A DNA stretch of 33,111 nt from Undibacterium sp. (GTDB lineage: Bacteria > Pseudomonadota > Gammaproteobacteria > Burkholderiales > Burkholderiaceae_D). Below, in pieces: positions 17,611-28,189 of this stretch (position 1 is the first letter of the stretch; the number at the start of each line of letters is the position of its first letter). Under the pieces are notes generated by a model. It was not told the origin of the DNA and made no database searches. It saw nothing but the letters and a program-made list of their open reading frames with translations. The stretch spans positions 1-33,111 of the forward strand of contig JANYFV010000288.1 of assembly GCA_025359635.1 (NCBI GenBank), written 5' to 3'. The position numbers were made by a program, and so were the translations under genes.

Positions 17611-18827
17611 ACCCGACCTCCGCGCATCAATACCCGATTCTCGTAATCGATACGTAGCAAAATGGCCAGGCCAACGCAATTAATTAAAACACCAGAACCG
17701 CCATAACTCATCAACGGCAAGGTCAAACCTTTAGTTGGAAGCAAGCCAAGATTAACGCCCATATTAATGAATGCCTGCACGCCTATCCAGATCCCCACGC
17801 CTTTCGCTGCCAGGCCTGCAAAAGTCGCATCGAGAACGATAGCCTGGCGGCCAATTTCGAAGGCGCGCTTCACCAACCAGTAAAACAAAAGAACCACCAC
17901 CATGACGCCGATAAAACCCAGCTCTTCGCCTATCACAGCAAGCAGAAAATCGGTGTGCGCCTCTGGTAAGTAATGAAGCTTTTCAACACTGGCACCGAGG
18001 CCAACACCGGTTAATTCTCCACGTCCAAACGCAATCAGGGAATGCGAAAGTTGATACGCTTTGCCCAAAGCATTCTCTTGCACCCATGGATCCATATACG
18101 CAAAAATTCGCTCACGGCGAAATTTTGACAAACTAATCACCAGGCCGAAAATACCCACCAGGGTGGCGGCGATACAGCCAAACCAAACGCCATTAATTCC
18201 ACCCAAAAACAAGATGCCCATCGCGATACAAACGATCACACCGAATGCGCCGAGGTCCGGCTCCAACAATAGCAATAGTCCAACCGCACCGACCGCCATC
18301 AGCATCGGCACAAAACCCTTGGTCAGTTTGTGCATGTACTCTTGTTTGCGTACGGTGTAATCAGCGGCGTACAAGACCATGAACAACTTCATCAATTCTG
18401 ATGGCTGAATATTAAAGACTCGAAATGACAACCAGCGTTTGGCACCATTCACGCCCTTACCCAAGCCTGGAACCAAGACAGCGGCAAGCAACACCAATGT
18501 CAGGACAAATAAATACGGCGCTAACTTCTGCCAAGTCGAGATACGTACACGAAAAACGAAAAGCCCGATCACGACAGAAATAAGTACAAATATCGATTGG
18601 CGAACTAAGAAATGGGTATTTTTATAGTTGGCGTATTTAGGCGAATCCGGTAGAGAGATCGAAGCTGAATACACCATGACAACACCGAACAACATCAGCA
18701 ACATCGTCACCCATACCAGCGCCTGATCGTATTCCATCATGGTCGAACGTTTCGACAAGTAAGCCGTTGCAACCGAGTCGGTTGAGAATGACAGCCGTTT
18801 ATTGAAAGAGAAGAATAATTGCTTCAT
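17607..18827 (-). CDS. ftsW: Lipid II polymerase FtsW (SEDS family)
   Basis: FtsW is the SEDS glycosyltransferase that polymerises lipid II at the septum together with FtsI. The 406-residue protein has about ten membrane segments. Family marks include VYSASIS after segment 1, [35 protein letters not shown] with the conserved catalytic-region Asp, [19 protein letters not shown], and the late MSYGGSGVL. The ATG at 18827 overlaps the murD stop as TGATG; the TTG at 18833 is not needed. An N-terminal cytoplasmic tail of about 35 residues precedes the first membrane segment. It is coupled to murG at its other end. Confidence 0.98.
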   Translation of the reverse strand: MKQLFFSFNKRLSFSTDSVATAYLSKRSTMMEYDQALVWVTMLLMLFGVVMVYSASISLPDSPKYANYKNTHFLVRQSIFVLISVVIGLFVFRVRISTWQKLAPYLFVLTLVLLAAVLVPGLGKGVNGAKRWLSFRVFNIQPSELMKLFMVLYAADYTVRKQEYMHKLTKGFVPMLMAVGAVGLLLLLEPDLGAFGVIVCIAMGILFLGGINGVWFGCIAATLVGIFGLVISLSKFRRERIFAYMDPWVQENALGKAYQLSHSLIAFGRGELTGVGLGASVEKLHYLPEAHTDFLLAVIGEELGFIGVMVVVLLFYWLVKRAFEIGRQAIVLDATFAGLAAKGVGIWIGVQAFINMGVNLGLLPTKGLTLPLMSYGGSGVLINCVGLAILLRIDYENRVLMRGGRV

Positions 18828-20338
18828 CAGCAAACATCCCCTCTGGCCATGCCAATTTCGCGCACGGCATCAATAAAAACCTGGGCCCTGTGCGCGTAGT
18901 TGCGGAACATGTCCATGCTGGCACAGGCTGGCGACAACAATACTATATCGCCTTCCAGTGCCATATTTGCGGCTGCCTGAACGGCCTCTTCCAGTGTAGC
19001 AAAATCGTATAGCTCTGCGCCTACGAGTTGAATCGCAGTGCGTATTTCCTGAGCTGCTTTACCTATCATCAACACCGCTTTGGTATAGCGCTCAACCGGG
19101 TCGGCCAAAGGCGAAAAATCTTGCCCCTTGCCTTCACCACCGGCAATCAAAATTATCTTTTTACCGCTGCCAGCAACTTCCCGCCCCAGCCCCTTCAAGG
19201 CAGCCACAGTGGCCCCTACATTGGTACCTTTACTGTCATCGATATAATCAACGCCAGCAATGGTTGTCACTAATTCGACACGGTGCGATTCACCGGTGTA
19301 GTCACGCAAGCCATGCAATAGAGGGGCCAATGGCAAGTCAATTGCCCGACACAGTGCTAACGCAGCCAGCGCATTCGCCGCATTATGCTGCCCGCGAATT
19401 TTTAATGCGTCTGCCGGCATCAGTCTATTGACGACAACGGGCGGCGCGACATAGTCTTTTTTCTTGCGACGACCTGGAATTTGATCATCCTCATCTGCAA
19501 TCGCAAGCGCCAACCAAGTCATGCCGTGTTCATCGAGCAAGCCAAAATCACCGTCACGTTCAGGCGCGCTTACGCCAAAAGTAATTGCGGTTGCTTGCAA
19601 AGCTGAGCCGGCGTTGAGCATCGCCATTACCAAGGCATCGTCACGATTGAGCAATTGTATGGTGTCAGTGCCAAAGATACGTGCTTTGTCCTTGCAATAT
19701 GCCGCTAGATCGCCATGCCAATCGAGGTGATCTTGCGTGATATTCAACACCGTTGCGACATCCGCCTGCAGGCTAAAACTGGTGTGCAATTGAAAGCTGG
19801 ACAATTCAAGCACCCAGACTTGTGGCAATGCATTAGCATCGAGCGTTTCACGCAGCACGTCCAGCATTGCCGGGCTAATATTGCCGGCGACTTTCACCGT
19901 TAAACCTGCCCTCTCACACAATAAACCAGTCAGGCTAGTCACTGTCGTTTTGCCGTTGGTGCCGGTGATTGCGATGACTTTAGGTTGATAATGTTGCGAT
20001 TGTTTGAGTTCAGCCAAGGCCAGTGCAAATAATTCAACTTCACCCCAAACCGGGATCTCTCTCAACTGCGCTTCAGGCACGATGACGGCCAATTCATGCA
20101 GAGGAGACAAGCCCGGACTGACAGCGACGACATCAATCCCATCCAATAAACTTTGCTGAAAATCACCACTAAAAAACTCAATTTCAGACGAAAGCTGTTG
20201 CAGCGCGACTAGCCTGTCTGGCGCTGACCGCGTATCGGCAACACGTAGCTTGGCACCACAGCGCAACAACCATTGCGCCATGGCTAACCCAGACTCACCG
20301 AGCCCGAGTATCAATACGTGTTTGCCTGAGAAATCCAT
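18827..20338 (-). CDS. murD: UDP-MurNAc-L-alanine--D-glutamate ligase
   Basis: MurD adds D-Glu to UDP-MurNAc-L-Ala. At 503 residues it is longer than E. coli MurD (438). The N-terminal domain begins [18 protein letters not shown], the ATP loop is [11 protein letters not shown] (about 125-135), [12 protein letters not shown] is the central domain mark, and [22 protein letters not shown] and [10 protein letters not shown] belong to the C-terminal domain. Part of the extra length is a hydrophilic insert around residues 278-306 ([18 protein letters not shown]), just before the [15 protein letters not shown] helix; this seems to be shared by many betaproteobacterial MurD proteins. The start lies 16 nt after mraY. 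Confidence 0.98.
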   Translation of the reverse strand: MDFSGKHVLILGLGESGLAMAQWLLRCGAKLRVADTRSAPDRLVALQQLSSEIEFFSGDFQQSLLDGIDVVAVSPGLSPLHELAVIVPEAQLREIPVWGEVELFALALAELKQSQHYQPKVIAITGTNGKTTVTSLTGLLCERAGLTVKVAGNISPAMLDVLRETLDANALPQVWVLELSSFQLHTSFSLQADVATVLNITQDHLDWHGDLAAYCKDKARIFGTDTIQLLNRDDALVMAMLNAGSALQATAITFGVSAPERDGDFGLLDEHGMTWLALAIADEDDQIPGRRKKKDYVAPPVVVNRLMPADALKIRGQHNAANALAALALCRAIDLPLAPLLHGLRDYTGESHRVELVTTIAGVDYIDDSKGTNVGATVAALKGLGREVAGSGKKIILIAGGEGKGQDFSPLADPVERYTKAVLMIGKAAQEIRTAIQLVGAELYDFATLEEAVQAAANMALEGDIVLLSPACASMDMFRNYAHRAQVFIDAVREIGMARGDVC

Positions 20339-20354
20339 GTCTTCTTTTATTTCT

Positions 20355-21524
20355 TCAACGTAGTTTTAATGACGATAATCCAACCAGTACCAGCAGCATG
20401 GTAATGATCCAGAAGCGCACTACTACTTGCGTTTCTTTCCAGCCCTTTTGTTCAAAGTGATGATGCAAGGGCGCCATCAAAAACAAGCGTTTTCCGATTC
20501 CATATTTCCTTTTAGTGAACTTAAAATAAGTCACTTGCATAATCACCGAGACTGTTTCAACCACAAAAATTCCACCCATGATGAACAAGACGATTTCCTG
20601 GCGGATGATCACGGCAACGGTACCGAGTGCGCCACCCAAGGCCAGGGCGCCTACGTCGCCCATAAACACTTCAGCGGGGTGCGCGTTAAACCACAAAAAC
20701 GCCAGACCTGCTCCGGCCATCGCACCACAAAAAATCAACAACTCTCCAGCGCCAGGAATATGTGGGATGAGCAGATATTTGGAGTAGCCGACGTGGCCGG
20801 TCAGGTAAGCGAACAAACCCAGTGCCGACCCAACCATAATCGTCGGCATAATCGCCAGGCCGTCCAGGCCGTCAGTCAGGTTCACCGCATTACTGGTGCC
20901 GACAATCACGCAATAGGTGAGCGCGATAAAGCCCCATACGCCTAGCGGATAACTAAAGGTTTTGAAGAATGGAACTATCAGGTCGATTTTATTTGGCAAA
21001 TCCAGACTAAAACCAGACTGCACCCAGGCAAAAAATAATTCTAAAACTTTACTATTGGTCGGCGCTGAGACGGAGAAGGCTAAATAGATGGAGGCGACTA
21101 TACCTATCAACGATTGCCAGAAATACTTCTCGCGCGATGCCATTCCTTTTGGATCTTGATACACCACCTTGCGATAGTCATCAACCCAGCCGATGGCACC
21201 GAAACCCAACGTGACGATGAGAACCACCCAGATAAACCGATTGCTTAAATCTGCCCACAGTAAAGTAGAGATGCCCAAAGAAATTAACAGCAGAACACCG
21301 CCCATCGTTGGCGTGCCAGACTTAATCAAATGCGTTTGCGGCCCATCAGTGCGCACGGCCTGGCCGACCTTCAGGCGCGCCAAGGTACGGATCACCGCCG
21401 GGCCGGCAAACAGGCCAATCGAGATAGCTGTCATAGTGGCGAATACTGCGCGAAAGGTGATAAAACCAAAGACGCGCAGAAGACCGATATCATCTTTAAA
21501 AAATTGTGCCAACCAAAGCAACAT
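20355..21524 (-). CDS. mraY: Phospho-MurNAc-pentapeptide transferase
   Basis: MraY moves phospho-MurNAc-pentapeptide from UDP onto undecaprenyl phosphate, making lipid I in the inner membrane. The 389-residue protein has about ten membrane segments. Conserved cytoplasmic parts are [13 protein letters not shown], the catalytic Asp region [22 protein letters not shown], the [12 protein letters not shown] segment, and the C-terminal [14 protein letters not shown] with the histidine cluster. It starts 1 nt after the murF stop. An extra stretch between residues about 145 and 195 relative to E. coli (360 aa) explains the greater length. Confidence 0.98.
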   Translation of the reverse strand: MLLWLAQFFKDDIGLLRVFGFITFRAVFATMTAISIGLFAGPAVIRTLARLKVGQAVRTDGPQTHLIKSGTPTMGGVLLLISLGISTLLWADLSNRFIWVVLIVTLGFGAIGWVDDYRKVVYQDPKGMASREKYFWQSLIGIVASIYLAFSVSAPTNSKVLELFFAWVQSGFSLDLPNKIDLIVPFFKTFSYPLGVWGFIALTYCVIVGTSNAVNLTDGLDGLAIMPTIMVGSALGLFAYLTGHVGYSKYLLIPHIPGAGELLIFCGAMAGAGLAFLWFNAHPAEVFMGDVGALALGGALGTVAVIIRQEIVLFIMGGIFVVETVSVIMQVTYFKFTKRKYGIGKRLFLMAPLHHHFEQKGWKETQVVVRFWIITMLLVLVGLSSLKLR

Positions 21525-21525
21525 G

Positions 21526-22902
21526 TTAGTGATTTCCTGTAGATTGTTGTTGTGTCAAATGGGCTACCGCCCGTTCCATTTTCATGAAACGTGAGCCCTT
21601 AATTAATACCGTGCTGCTGGATGAAATGCAGGCATCCAATGCCAATTGCAGCTCATCAATATTCTCGAAATGCCTTGCAGAATCACCGAAGGCCAGTGCT
21701 GCGTCTTGCGCCAGATCTCCTAAGGTAAGCAATTGTGCGATGCCGCGTTCGCGCGCATACGCGCCGATTTCCTTGTGAAATGCCTTAGCTTCAGCACCGA
21801 CTTCGCCCATATCGCCCAATACCAAAATACCTTCGTCACTGGCCTGCGCCAGGACATCGATGGCAGCTCTGACCGAATCTGGATTGGCGTTATAAGTATC
21901 ATCAATAACGCGCGCACCGTTAACCGCATGCTTGCTTTGCAAACGACCATTGACTGCTTGAAATGCCGCGAGGCCAAGCGCAATAGTTTCATTGGGTACG
22001 CCTATAGCATGACAACAGGCTGTTGCGGCCAAAGCATTCAAGACATTATGTTCACCGGCTGCAGATAGAGTCACTGGAAAAATTGTTTCCGCAATGTTGA
22101 TCTGCATGTCGCTACCAAATGCATGCGGCTGAAAACTGCAGGACACATCAGCAGTTTTTGACAAACCAAAAGTCAGCACTTTGCGTTGTCCTGATTCCGC
22201 CGCCAAAGAGCGCCACAATTTTGTATAGGTATCATCCGCCGGAAACACTGCAGTGCCATCTGCCGGCAAGCTGCGCAAGACTGCGCCATTCTCTTCTGCC
22301 ACGGCCTGCACAGTTTGCATAAATTCTTGATGCTCACGCTGGGCGTTATTGACCAATCCAACAGTCGGCATGGCGACTGAAGCCAGGAGCGCGATTTCGC
22401 CCGGATGATTCATGCCAAGTTCAATGACTGCGCAGGCGTGATTTTCATTTAGACGCAAGAGCGTGAGTGGCACACCTATTTCGTTATTCAGATTGCCCGC
22501 TGTCGACAAGCTACGTTCTGCGCCTGCATGCGCAAGCAGAATTGCCGCGATCATTTCTTTTACCGTCGTCTTGCCATTACTTCCGGTAACGCCGATCACA
22601 GGTAATGAAAATTTATTACGCCAGTGCCGGGCAATTTCTATTAGGGCCAATTTGGTATCCGGCACTATCAGTGCCGACAAAACAAATCCTGGCGGAACTT
22701 GTTCTGCAACGACCGCAGCAGCGCCAGACAGCGCCACGCTTGGCAAAAAATCGTGTGCATCAAAATGCGCGCCGCGCAATGCTAAAAACAGATCGCCTTG
22801 ACGAATCTTTCTGCTGTCTGTAGTCAAGCCAGATACCTGAACGTCTCTATTCATCGTCGATGAAGTGATAGCCGTCTGCAATTCTTGTAGAGATACTTGC
22901 AT
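21526..22902 (-). CDS. murF: UDP-MurNAc-tripeptide--D-alanyl-D-alanine ligase
   Basis: MurF adds the D-Ala-D-Ala made by Ddl, completing the UDP-MurNAc-pentapeptide. The 458-residue protein has the N-terminal substrate domain with [17 protein letters not shown], the ATP loop [24 protein letters not shown] in the central domain, and [15 protein letters not shown] plus LGDMGEVG in the C-terminal domain. The ATG overlaps the murE stop as TGATG. Length and motifs are normal. Confidence 0.98.
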   Translation of the reverse strand: MQVSLQELQTAITSSTMNRDVQVSGLTTDSRKIRQGDLFLALRGAHFDAHDFLPSVALSGAAAVVAEQVPPGFVLSALIVPDTKLALIEIARHWRNKFSLPVIGVTGSNGKTTVKEMIAAILLAHAGAERSLSTAGNLNNEIGVPLTLLRLNENHACAVIELGMNHPGEIALLASVAMPTVGLVNNAQREHQEFMQTVQAVAEENGAVLRSLPADGTAVFPADDTYTKLWRSLAAESGQRKVLTFGLSKTADVSCSFQPHAFGSDMQINIAETIFPVTLSAAGEHNVLNALAATACCHAIGVPNETIALGLAAFQAVNGRLQSKHAVNGARVIDDTYNANPDSVRAAIDVLAQASDEGILVLGDMGEVGAEAKAFHKEIGAYARERGIAQLLTLGDLAQDAALAFGDSARHFENIDELQLALDACISSSSTVLIKGSRFMKMERAVAHLTQQQSTGNH

Positions 22903-24443
22903 CAGCTTGTCCCTTTTAGGCTACTGGTAGCCACCGAGGCCAGCGCCAGTGCAGCGTGCTCTTCATCGGAGAACGGCCATTTTTTTCCATCGATGTCTTG
23001 ATAGGTTTCGTGACCTTTACCGGCGAGTAAGACAACATCATTTTTGCCCGCGTGTTTAATCGCAAACAAAATGGCGCTAGCCCTATCTTCAATCATATGG
23101 GGTGTAACACTCATGCCTTTAAGAATATCCTGAATGATCATGTCTGGCTTTTCTGTGCGCGGGTTGTCGCTAGTAACAACTACATGTTGCGCTACCTCGG
23201 CAATTTTTCCCATTTGCGGGCGCTTGCCTGGATCACGATCACCACCGCAACCGAACACGCACCACAATTCGCCCTGACGCTCAAGCGCCACTTGCTGCAA
23301 GGTCAGCAAAGTTTTTTCTAAAGCATCTGGCGTGTGCGCATAGTCAATCACAACCATGGCGCGCCCGGCAGATCCCAGTTGCTGCATGCGGCCAGGTACA
23401 GATTCGAGTTTTTCTATGGCGCTGACTGCCGCAGTCCAGCTAATCCCTTTGGCCAATAAAACACTAAGTACGCCCAACACATTGCTGACATTGAAGCGCC
23501 CTATCATCTGCGTTTTTACCTGGCCGCTGCCAAACGCAGACTCCACGTGGAAATTGGTGCCCGCATGATGCGTGCGCAGATTGCTGGCATAAATCACTTC
23601 TGCGCTTGGGTGCTCTTTGTGCTTCAGGCTATAGCCGAGTACCCGCACTTTATTTTGCTGTTGCGCTGACTGCAAATGAAGTTTTTGCGCGATTTGCACG
23701 CCGTATTCATCGTCAAGATTGACCACAGCGGCAGCCAGACCTGGCCAATCAAACAAGATAGTTTTTGCGGCCGCGTAGGCATCCATGTCGCCATGATAAT
23801 CAAGATGGTCGCGCGTTAAATTGGTGAGCAGGGCCACATCGACATGCAGGCCGTTCAAGCGACCTTGTTGCAAACCGATAGACGATGCTTCGATCGCCAG
23901 GGCTTGTGCGCCCGCGCCATGCAAATCAAATAAACGGCGCTGAAGTTGTATCGCATCGGGCGTGGTAAAGCCAGTTTCCACCAGGTTTTCCAGCACACCG
24001 TTACGGTAATTACCAACACCCAAAGTACCGATCACTGCACAAGGCGAACTCGTCATTGAAAGCGCTTTTGCCAGCCACTGTGAGCACGAAGTTTTTCCGT
24101 TAGTTCCCGTCACCGCGACGATAAACATGTCTTGATCAGCCTTGCCATACCAGATATTCGCGATAGCGCCTAAACTCTCTCTTAATTGTGCGACAGGCAA
24201 ATGAGGAATAGTGAAGCTCTCATCCCATGCAAAATTTTCCGAGTCAAAAATAATCGCCGCGGCACCATTTTCTATCGCAGACTTGATATGCCTGCGCCCA
24301 TCACCTGCATTTGCAGTAACTGGAAATGCAAAAAATATATCGCCCGCGGTAATCGCACGTGAATCTGAAGTCAATTGCGCGTTTGGCGCATTTTGCTTCA
24401 TCCAATTCACTGCCGCTACGTAATCCTTCGGTAAATTAGTCAT
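22902..24443 (-). CDS. murE: UDP-MurNAc-L-Ala-D-Glu--meso-diaminopimelate ligase
   Basis: MurE adds the third amino acid of the stem peptide. The 513-residue protein has TSDSRAITAGDIFFAFP, the ATP loop TGTNGKTSCSQWL, NLTRDHLDYHGDM and the C-terminal CGGDRDPGKRP. The signature TSDNPRTEKP carries the DNPR form typical of enzymes using meso-diaminopimelate, so the wall is of the ordinary Gram-negative type. The ATG at 24443 overlaps the ftsI stop as TGATG and has GGAG 8 nt upstream; the GTG one codon earlier is less likely. Confidence 0.98.
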   Translation of the reverse strand: MTNLPKDYVAAVNWMKQNAPNAQLTSDSRAITAGDIFFAFPVTANAGDGRRHIKSAIENGAAAIIFDSENFAWDESFTIPHLPVAQLRESLGAIANIWYGKADQDMFIVAVTGTNGKTSCSQWLAKALSMTSSPCAVIGTLGVGNYRNGVLENLVETGFTTPDAIQLQRRLFDLHGAGAQALAIEASSIGLQQGRLNGLHVDVALLTNLTRDHLDYHGDMDAYAAAKTILFDWPGLAAAVVNLDDEYGVQIAQKLHLQSAQQQNKVRVLGYSLKHKEHPSAEVIYASNLRTHHAGTNFHVESAFGSGQVKTQMIGRFNVSNVLGVLSVLLAKGISWTAAVSAIEKLESVPGRMQQLGSAGRAMVVIDYAHTPDALEKTLLTLQQVALERQGELWCVFGCGGDRDPGKRPQMGKIAEVAQHVVVTSDNPRTEKPDMIIQDILKGMSVTPHMIEDRASAILFAIKHAGKNDVVLLAGKGHETYQDIDGKKWPFSDEEHAALALASVATSSLKGTS

Positions 24444-26206
24444 CACATACTCTCCTGTACGCTGTTATCAGGAATGATGCTGGTTACCGAAGAATCCGGC
24501 GCGACGTTCAGCGAGCGCAAGACGTTAGCTGTGATTGCCGCAAACACCGGCCCTGCCACCGTGCCGCCGTAATAGCCACCGCTGGTCGGTTCATCTATCA
24601 TCACCGCAACGATCACGCGTGGATGAGAGACCGGTGCGAAGCCAACAAAATCGCCGACATATTTATTCACATAACGACCACCTTCGAGCTTGTGGGCGGT
24701 GCCAGTTTTTCCAGCCACCCGGTAACCAGCGATGCGCGCTTGAGTTCCAGTGCCGCCTGGCTCAGTTGCACGCTCCAGCATTGAGCGCATTTGCAGTGCA
24801 GTTTTTTCCGAGATGACGCGATGTGCAACCGGTGCATCTGCAGATTTTTGAAAGGTCAAAGGTATGGTGTCGCCGTTCCGCGCAAAAATCATATACGCGC
24901 GTGCGATCTGTATCAGTGAAACCGAAATTCCATGGCCGTAGCTCATGGTCGCCTGTTCAATTGGGCGCCAGGTTTTAAAGTTGCGCAGGCGGCCGGCAAC
25001 TGCGCCAGGAAAACCAAACTTAGGCTGCTGTCCAAATCCGACCGTAGTGAACATTTCCCACATTTCCTGAGGTGGCATTTGCAAGGCCACCTTGACTGTA
25101 CCGATGTTAGAGGATTTTTGGATTACGTCAGCCACCGAAAGTACACCTTGCTTGTGCGCGTCATGTATGGTTGCGGTACCAATAGTCATACTGCCCGGCG
25201 CGGTCTGAATTTGCGTCTCTGGTGTGACGCGCCCGGTTTCCAGTGCCAATGCGATAGTGAATGGCTTCATGGTTGAACCTGGCTCAAACGTATCGGTCAT
25301 GACGCGGTTACGTAACTGTGCACCTGTCAATACAGAACGGTCATTTGGGTTGTAGGTAGGCAAATTCACTAAGGCCAACACTTCACCGGTATCCACATCC
25401 AGAACCACTGCGCCGCCGGCTTTCGCCTTATGTTTTTCCAGCGCCTCTTTCAAGTGGGTATAGGCGATGTATTGAATTTTGCTGTCAATCGACAGCGTCA
25501 GTTCTTTGCCATCATGCGGTTCGTGGATGGACTCGATATCTTCAACGATACGCCCTAAGCGGTCTTTAATAACTCTACGACTGCCAGTTCGTCCCGCCAA
25601 ATTTTTTTCTGAAGCGAGTTCTATCCCTTCCTGGCCAACATCTTCCACATTGGTAAAGCCGACCACATGCGCCATGACTTCACCTTCAGGATAGAAACGC
25701 TTGTACTCTTTACGTGTTTCTATTCCCGCGATACCCAAGGCCGTAATTTTATCTGCCACATCCTGCTCAACCTGTCGCTTCAGGTAGACGAACTGTCGGT
25801 CAGAATCAAGTTTTTTTCTCAACTCTGCATCTGACATTCCTAGCAAATTCGCCAGATCAGTTATTTTTTGCTTCGGCGCTTCTAGCACGTCATCTGGAAT
25901 CGCCCAGATCGCTTTTACCGGCACGGATGACGCAAGTACCTGGCCATTTCTATCGGTAATCCTGCCACGCGTTGCCGGCAATTCCAAGGTACGCGCATAG
26001 CGAGTTGCGCCTTGTTTTTGCAGGAATTCAGTCGTCATTCCTTGCAACCACAAAGCGCGCACCATCAAGCCTACAAACGCAGCAAACAATAAGAACAAAA
26101 CAAATCGGGAACGCCAGATCGGCAGTTTCACTTCTAGCAAAGGGCTCGATGAAAACGGCTGACCTTTGCCGCCAGCGGTACGTGATGTGCCTGGTGCGCG
26201 ACTCAT
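24443..26206 (-). CDS. ftsI: Septal transpeptidase FtsI (PBP3)
   Basis: FtsI cross-links septal peptidoglycan in partnership with FtsW. The 587-residue class B PBP has a proline- and serine-rich cytoplasmic tail, one membrane segment (about 33-54), a pedestal domain (TRGRITDRNGQVLASS onward) and the transpeptidase domain. The active-site motifs are complete: STMK at 311-314, SSN at 365-367 and KTGT at 500-503. It starts inside the ftsL stop (ATGA, 4-nt overlap), so the two are translationally coupled. Confidence 0.98.
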   Translation of the reverse strand: MSRAPGTSRTAGGKGQPFSSSPLLEVKLPIWRSRFVLFLLFAAFVGLMVRALWLQGMTTEFLQKQGATRYARTLELPATRGRITDRNGQVLASSVPVKAIWAIPDDVLEAPKQKITDLANLLGMSDAELRKKLDSDRQFVYLKRQVEQDVADKITALGIAGIETRKEYKRFYPEGEVMAHVVGFTNVEDVGQEGIELASEKNLAGRTGSRRVIKDRLGRIVEDIESIHEPHDGKELTLSIDSKIQYIAYTHLKEALEKHKAKAGGAVVLDVDTGEVLALVNLPTYNPNDRSVLTGAQLRNRVMTDTFEPGSTMKPFTIALALETGRVTPETQIQTAPGSMTIGTATIHDAHKQGVLSVADVIQKSSNIGTVKVALQMPPQEMWEMFTTVGFGQQPKFGFPGAVAGRLRNFKTWRPIEQATMSYGHGISVSLIQIARAYMIFARNGDTIPLTFQKSADAPVAHRVISEKTALQMRSMLERATEPGGTGTQARIAGYRVAGKTGTAHKLEGGRYVNKYVGDFVGFAPVSHPRVIVAVMIDEPTSGGYYGGTVAGPVFAAITANVLRSLNVAPDSSVTSIIPDNSVQESM

Positions 26207-26478
26207 TTCACCACCACAGCAGTTAAGTATTGCGTACGTTCAGGCGTCACAGGAACCATATTCAGCTCTTTACTGGCGGTTGCTTCGATCCGCGCGTGTT
26301 TGCCAAAAGTAGATTGATCGAGCTTTAACTGGGTCCATTGCAATTCATAGAGTTTACTCAAAGATTGTGCTCGCTCGAGCTCGATGAACAAACGACGTGC
26401 CTGATATTGCGAATTGATGAGGGACAAAGCACAGACGATCAGGCCGAAAGCTAACAAGAGATTGAGGCGCCCACTCAT
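26203..26478 (-). CDS. ftsL: Cell division protein FtsL
   Basis: FtsL is a 91-residue bitopic protein that with FtsB and FtsQ activates FtsW-FtsI. It has a very short cytoplasmic end, one membrane segment (about 5-23) and a periplasmic helix with coiled-coil character ([27 protein letters not shown]), then the C-terminal [14 protein letters not shown]. Overlaps of 4 nt with rsmH upstream and ftsI downstream fix both ends. The sequence is poorly conserved in general, but position and layout make the call firm. Confidence 0.95.
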   Translation of the reverse strand: MSGRLNLLLAFGLIVCALSLINSQYQARRLFIELERAQSLSKLYELQWTQLKLDQSTFGKHARIEATASKELNMVPVTPERTQYLTAVVVK

Positions 26479-27434
26479 GCTACCGACTCCGGCAAGCGCT
26501 CTGCAACACGCATAATGGCGGATCGCGCCCGAGGATTTTGTGCTATTTCCTGATCCGACGGCTTCATTTTTGCAATCAACTTCATTTGCGCTTTAGGCAA
26601 ATCGACCGTACGAATCGGCAAGCGCCGATCAGGTTGCAAGACATTCACTTTGGAAGCGAAAAACTGCTTTACTATCCTATCTTCCAAGGAGTGAAAACTA
26701 ATCACAACCATACGGCCATGCGGGGCCAAGCTGGCATAGCCTGCCGCCAAACCTATTTCGAGATCTTCAAGCTCCTTATTGATGAAAATCCGTATAGCCT
26801 GAAAGGTGCGAGTTGCCGGGTCTTTGCCCTTCTCGCGAGTTTTGACGGCGTGTGCGACAATCCCTGCAAGCTGCCCAGTACTTGAAATGGACTCGACCTG
26901 CCGGCTAGCAACAATCGCCTTTGCAATCTGAAAAGCAAACCGTTCTTCCCCATAATTTTTTATTACCTTTCCGATGATTTCTTCATCTGCCGTAGCCAGC
27001 CACTCTGCCGCCGAAATGCCACGGGTCGTATCCATACGCATGTCAAGCGGACCATTTGATCTAAAACTAAAACCGCGCCCTGCATCATCTACCTGGGGCG
27101 AAGAGATCCCCAAATCCATCAAAACACCGTCGACCTGCGCAATTCCACGCGCCGAAAGTTCTTCTTCTATAGACGCAAAGCTGTCATGCACAATCTCAAA
27201 ACGTGAATCAATAATTTGTTGCGCGTTAGCGATCGCCTGGGTGTCTTTATCAAAAGCCAGAAGCCGCCCCGTAGGACCGAGTTGCTGTAAAATTTTTCTG
27301 CTGTGCCCGCCGCGACCAAAAGTACCATCGAGATAGATACCTGCCGCGCGCTCACCAGACAATGCCAAGGCATCGACCGCTTCATTCAACAACACCGTCT
27401 GATGTGTCAATTCGTCCTTTTGATCTACAGTCAT
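26475..27434 (-). CDS. rsmH: 16S rRNA (cytosine(1402)-N4)-methyltransferase
   Basis: RsmH (MraW) methylates C1402 in the ribosomal P site using S-adenosylmethionine. The 319-residue protein shows [13 protein letters not shown], the SAM-binding [52 protein letters not shown] and the late [17 protein letters not shown]. Two starts are possible: ATG at 27434, 8 nt after mraZ, or TTG at 27446 overlapping the mraZ stop. The ATG is chosen because family homology begins soon after it; neither has a strong ribosome binding site. Confidence 0.97.
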   Translation of the reverse strand: MTVDQKDELTHQTVLLNEAVDALALSGERAAGIYLDGTFGRGGHSRKILQQLGPTGRLLAFDKDTQAIANAQQIIDSRFEIVHDSFASIEEELSARGIAQVDGVLMDLGISSPQVDDAGRGFSFRSNGPLDMRMDTTRGISAAEWLATADEEIIGKVIKNYGEERFAFQIAKAIVASRQVESISSTGQLAGIVAHAVKTREKGKDPATRTFQAIRIFINKELEDLEIGLAAGYASLAPHGRMVVISFHSLEDRIVKQFFASKVNVLQPDRRLPIRTVDLPKAQMKLIAKMKPSDQEIAQNPRARSAIMRVAERLPESVA

Positions 27435-27442
27435 ACGTTCAA

Positions 27443-27871
27443 TCAAAAAGAAAAATTACTTAAAGCATCTGGCATCCCACCTGCGATTGCTTGCGCTTCG
27501 TTTTCAGCTAATTGAGCCGCATCCCAGATTTCGAAGTGTGAGCCCATCCCAAGCAACATGACATCACGCTCAAGGCCAACGGCCGTGCGCAGTTCCGGCG
27601 CAACCAGAATACGTCCAGCGCTGTCCATTTCCACGTCGGAAGCATTGCCGAGAAAAATTCTTTGCCAGGCGCGTGCTGACATAGGCCAGACCGCGATCTG
27701 TTCCCGGTGAGATTCCCAGATTGGACGTGGGAACAACAACAGACAGCCGTGCGGATGGCGGGTTAAAGTGATACGTCCTTCGCATTGCAAGGCGAGCGCA
27801 TCCCTGTGCCTGGCAGGAATTGACATTCTGCCTTTAGCATCTAGATTGAGTGCGGACACACCTTGGAACAC
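27443..27871 (-). CDS. mraZ: Transcriptional regulator MraZ
   Basis: MraZ is a ring-forming DNA-binding protein that regulates the dcw cluster from its own promoter. The 142-residue protein has two SpoVT/AbrB-like halves, each with the DxxGR-type core: [14 protein letters not shown] near residue 10 and [14 protein letters not shown] near residue 82. The start is a GTG (27871) with AGAGG 8 nt upstream. The four GTG repeats found 65-97 nt upstream are the expected binding site, so autorepression is likely. Confidence 0.98.
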   Translation of the reverse strand: MFQGVSALNLDAKGRMSIPARHRDALALQCEGRITLTRHPHGCLLLFPRPIWESHREQIAVWPMSARAWQRIFLGNASDVEMDSAGRILVAPELRTAVGLERDVMLLGMGSHFEIWDAAQLAENEAQAIAGGMPDALSNFSF

Positions 27872-27933
27872 GCTAAGAACCTCTTCTCGTTTAACATTAG
27901 CTGAAAATATTTCTCAATCATCATGAAATATTT

Positions 27934-27968
27934 ACCACAAAAATACACTTTTTCACACTAATGCCCAC
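27934..27968 (-). promoter_or_regulatory. MraZ operator: four GTG repeats at 10-nt period
   Basis: On the minus strand GTGGGCATTA, GTGTGAAAAA, GTGTATTTTT and GTGGTAAATA follow one another with exactly 10 nt between GTGs. Known MraZ sites are short TGGG-like repeats separated by 5 bp, that is with the same 10-bp period. The array starts inside the -10 box and covers the likely transcription start. Confidence 0.85.
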
Positions 27969-27995
27969 TTTAGAGTATGGCTTAAGCTCGGTCAA
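27967..27995 (-). promoter_or_regulatory. mraZ (dcw cluster) promoter
   Basis: On the minus strand TTGACC (27990-27995) is followed after 17 nt by TAAAGT (27967-27972), a sigma70-like pair. The -10 overlaps the first MraZ repeat, so bound MraZ would block RNA polymerase. This appears to drive the whole division and wall cluster. Confidence 0.7.
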
Positions 27996-28189
27996 GTGAA
28001 TTTAGCTATTGAAATACGAATTTCTTTAATGAAGTCAAGGACTTAGCGTATTTAGTTAAACCAATAAAAAATAGAATATCCCAATTAATTAGGGACTTAC
28101 GGCAGAGAGTGAAAGTGCCACTTCACATATAAACATGTGTTTAGGCGACAAAAATTTCGAAGATTTTAGACGAGGAAGAACAACGGGCT
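27996..28189. other. AT-rich spacer between the dcw promoter and the GGDEF-EAL gene
   Basis: No gene is seen. It holds one short imperfect hairpin, GTGAAAGTG with CACTTCAC near 28110-28130, without a T run. No convincing terminator for the upstream GGDEF-EAL gene was found, so some read-through into the dcw cluster is possible. Confidence 0.5.

Noticed and set aside
20427-20945. 172-aa plus-strand ORF opposite mraY
   Set aside because: Antisense shadow of a well-conserved membrane protein gene; His/Gln-rich and without family features.
28105-28135. Short imperfect hairpin as terminator of the GGDEF-EAL gene
   Set aside because: Stem is short with a bulge and no T run follows on the minus strand.
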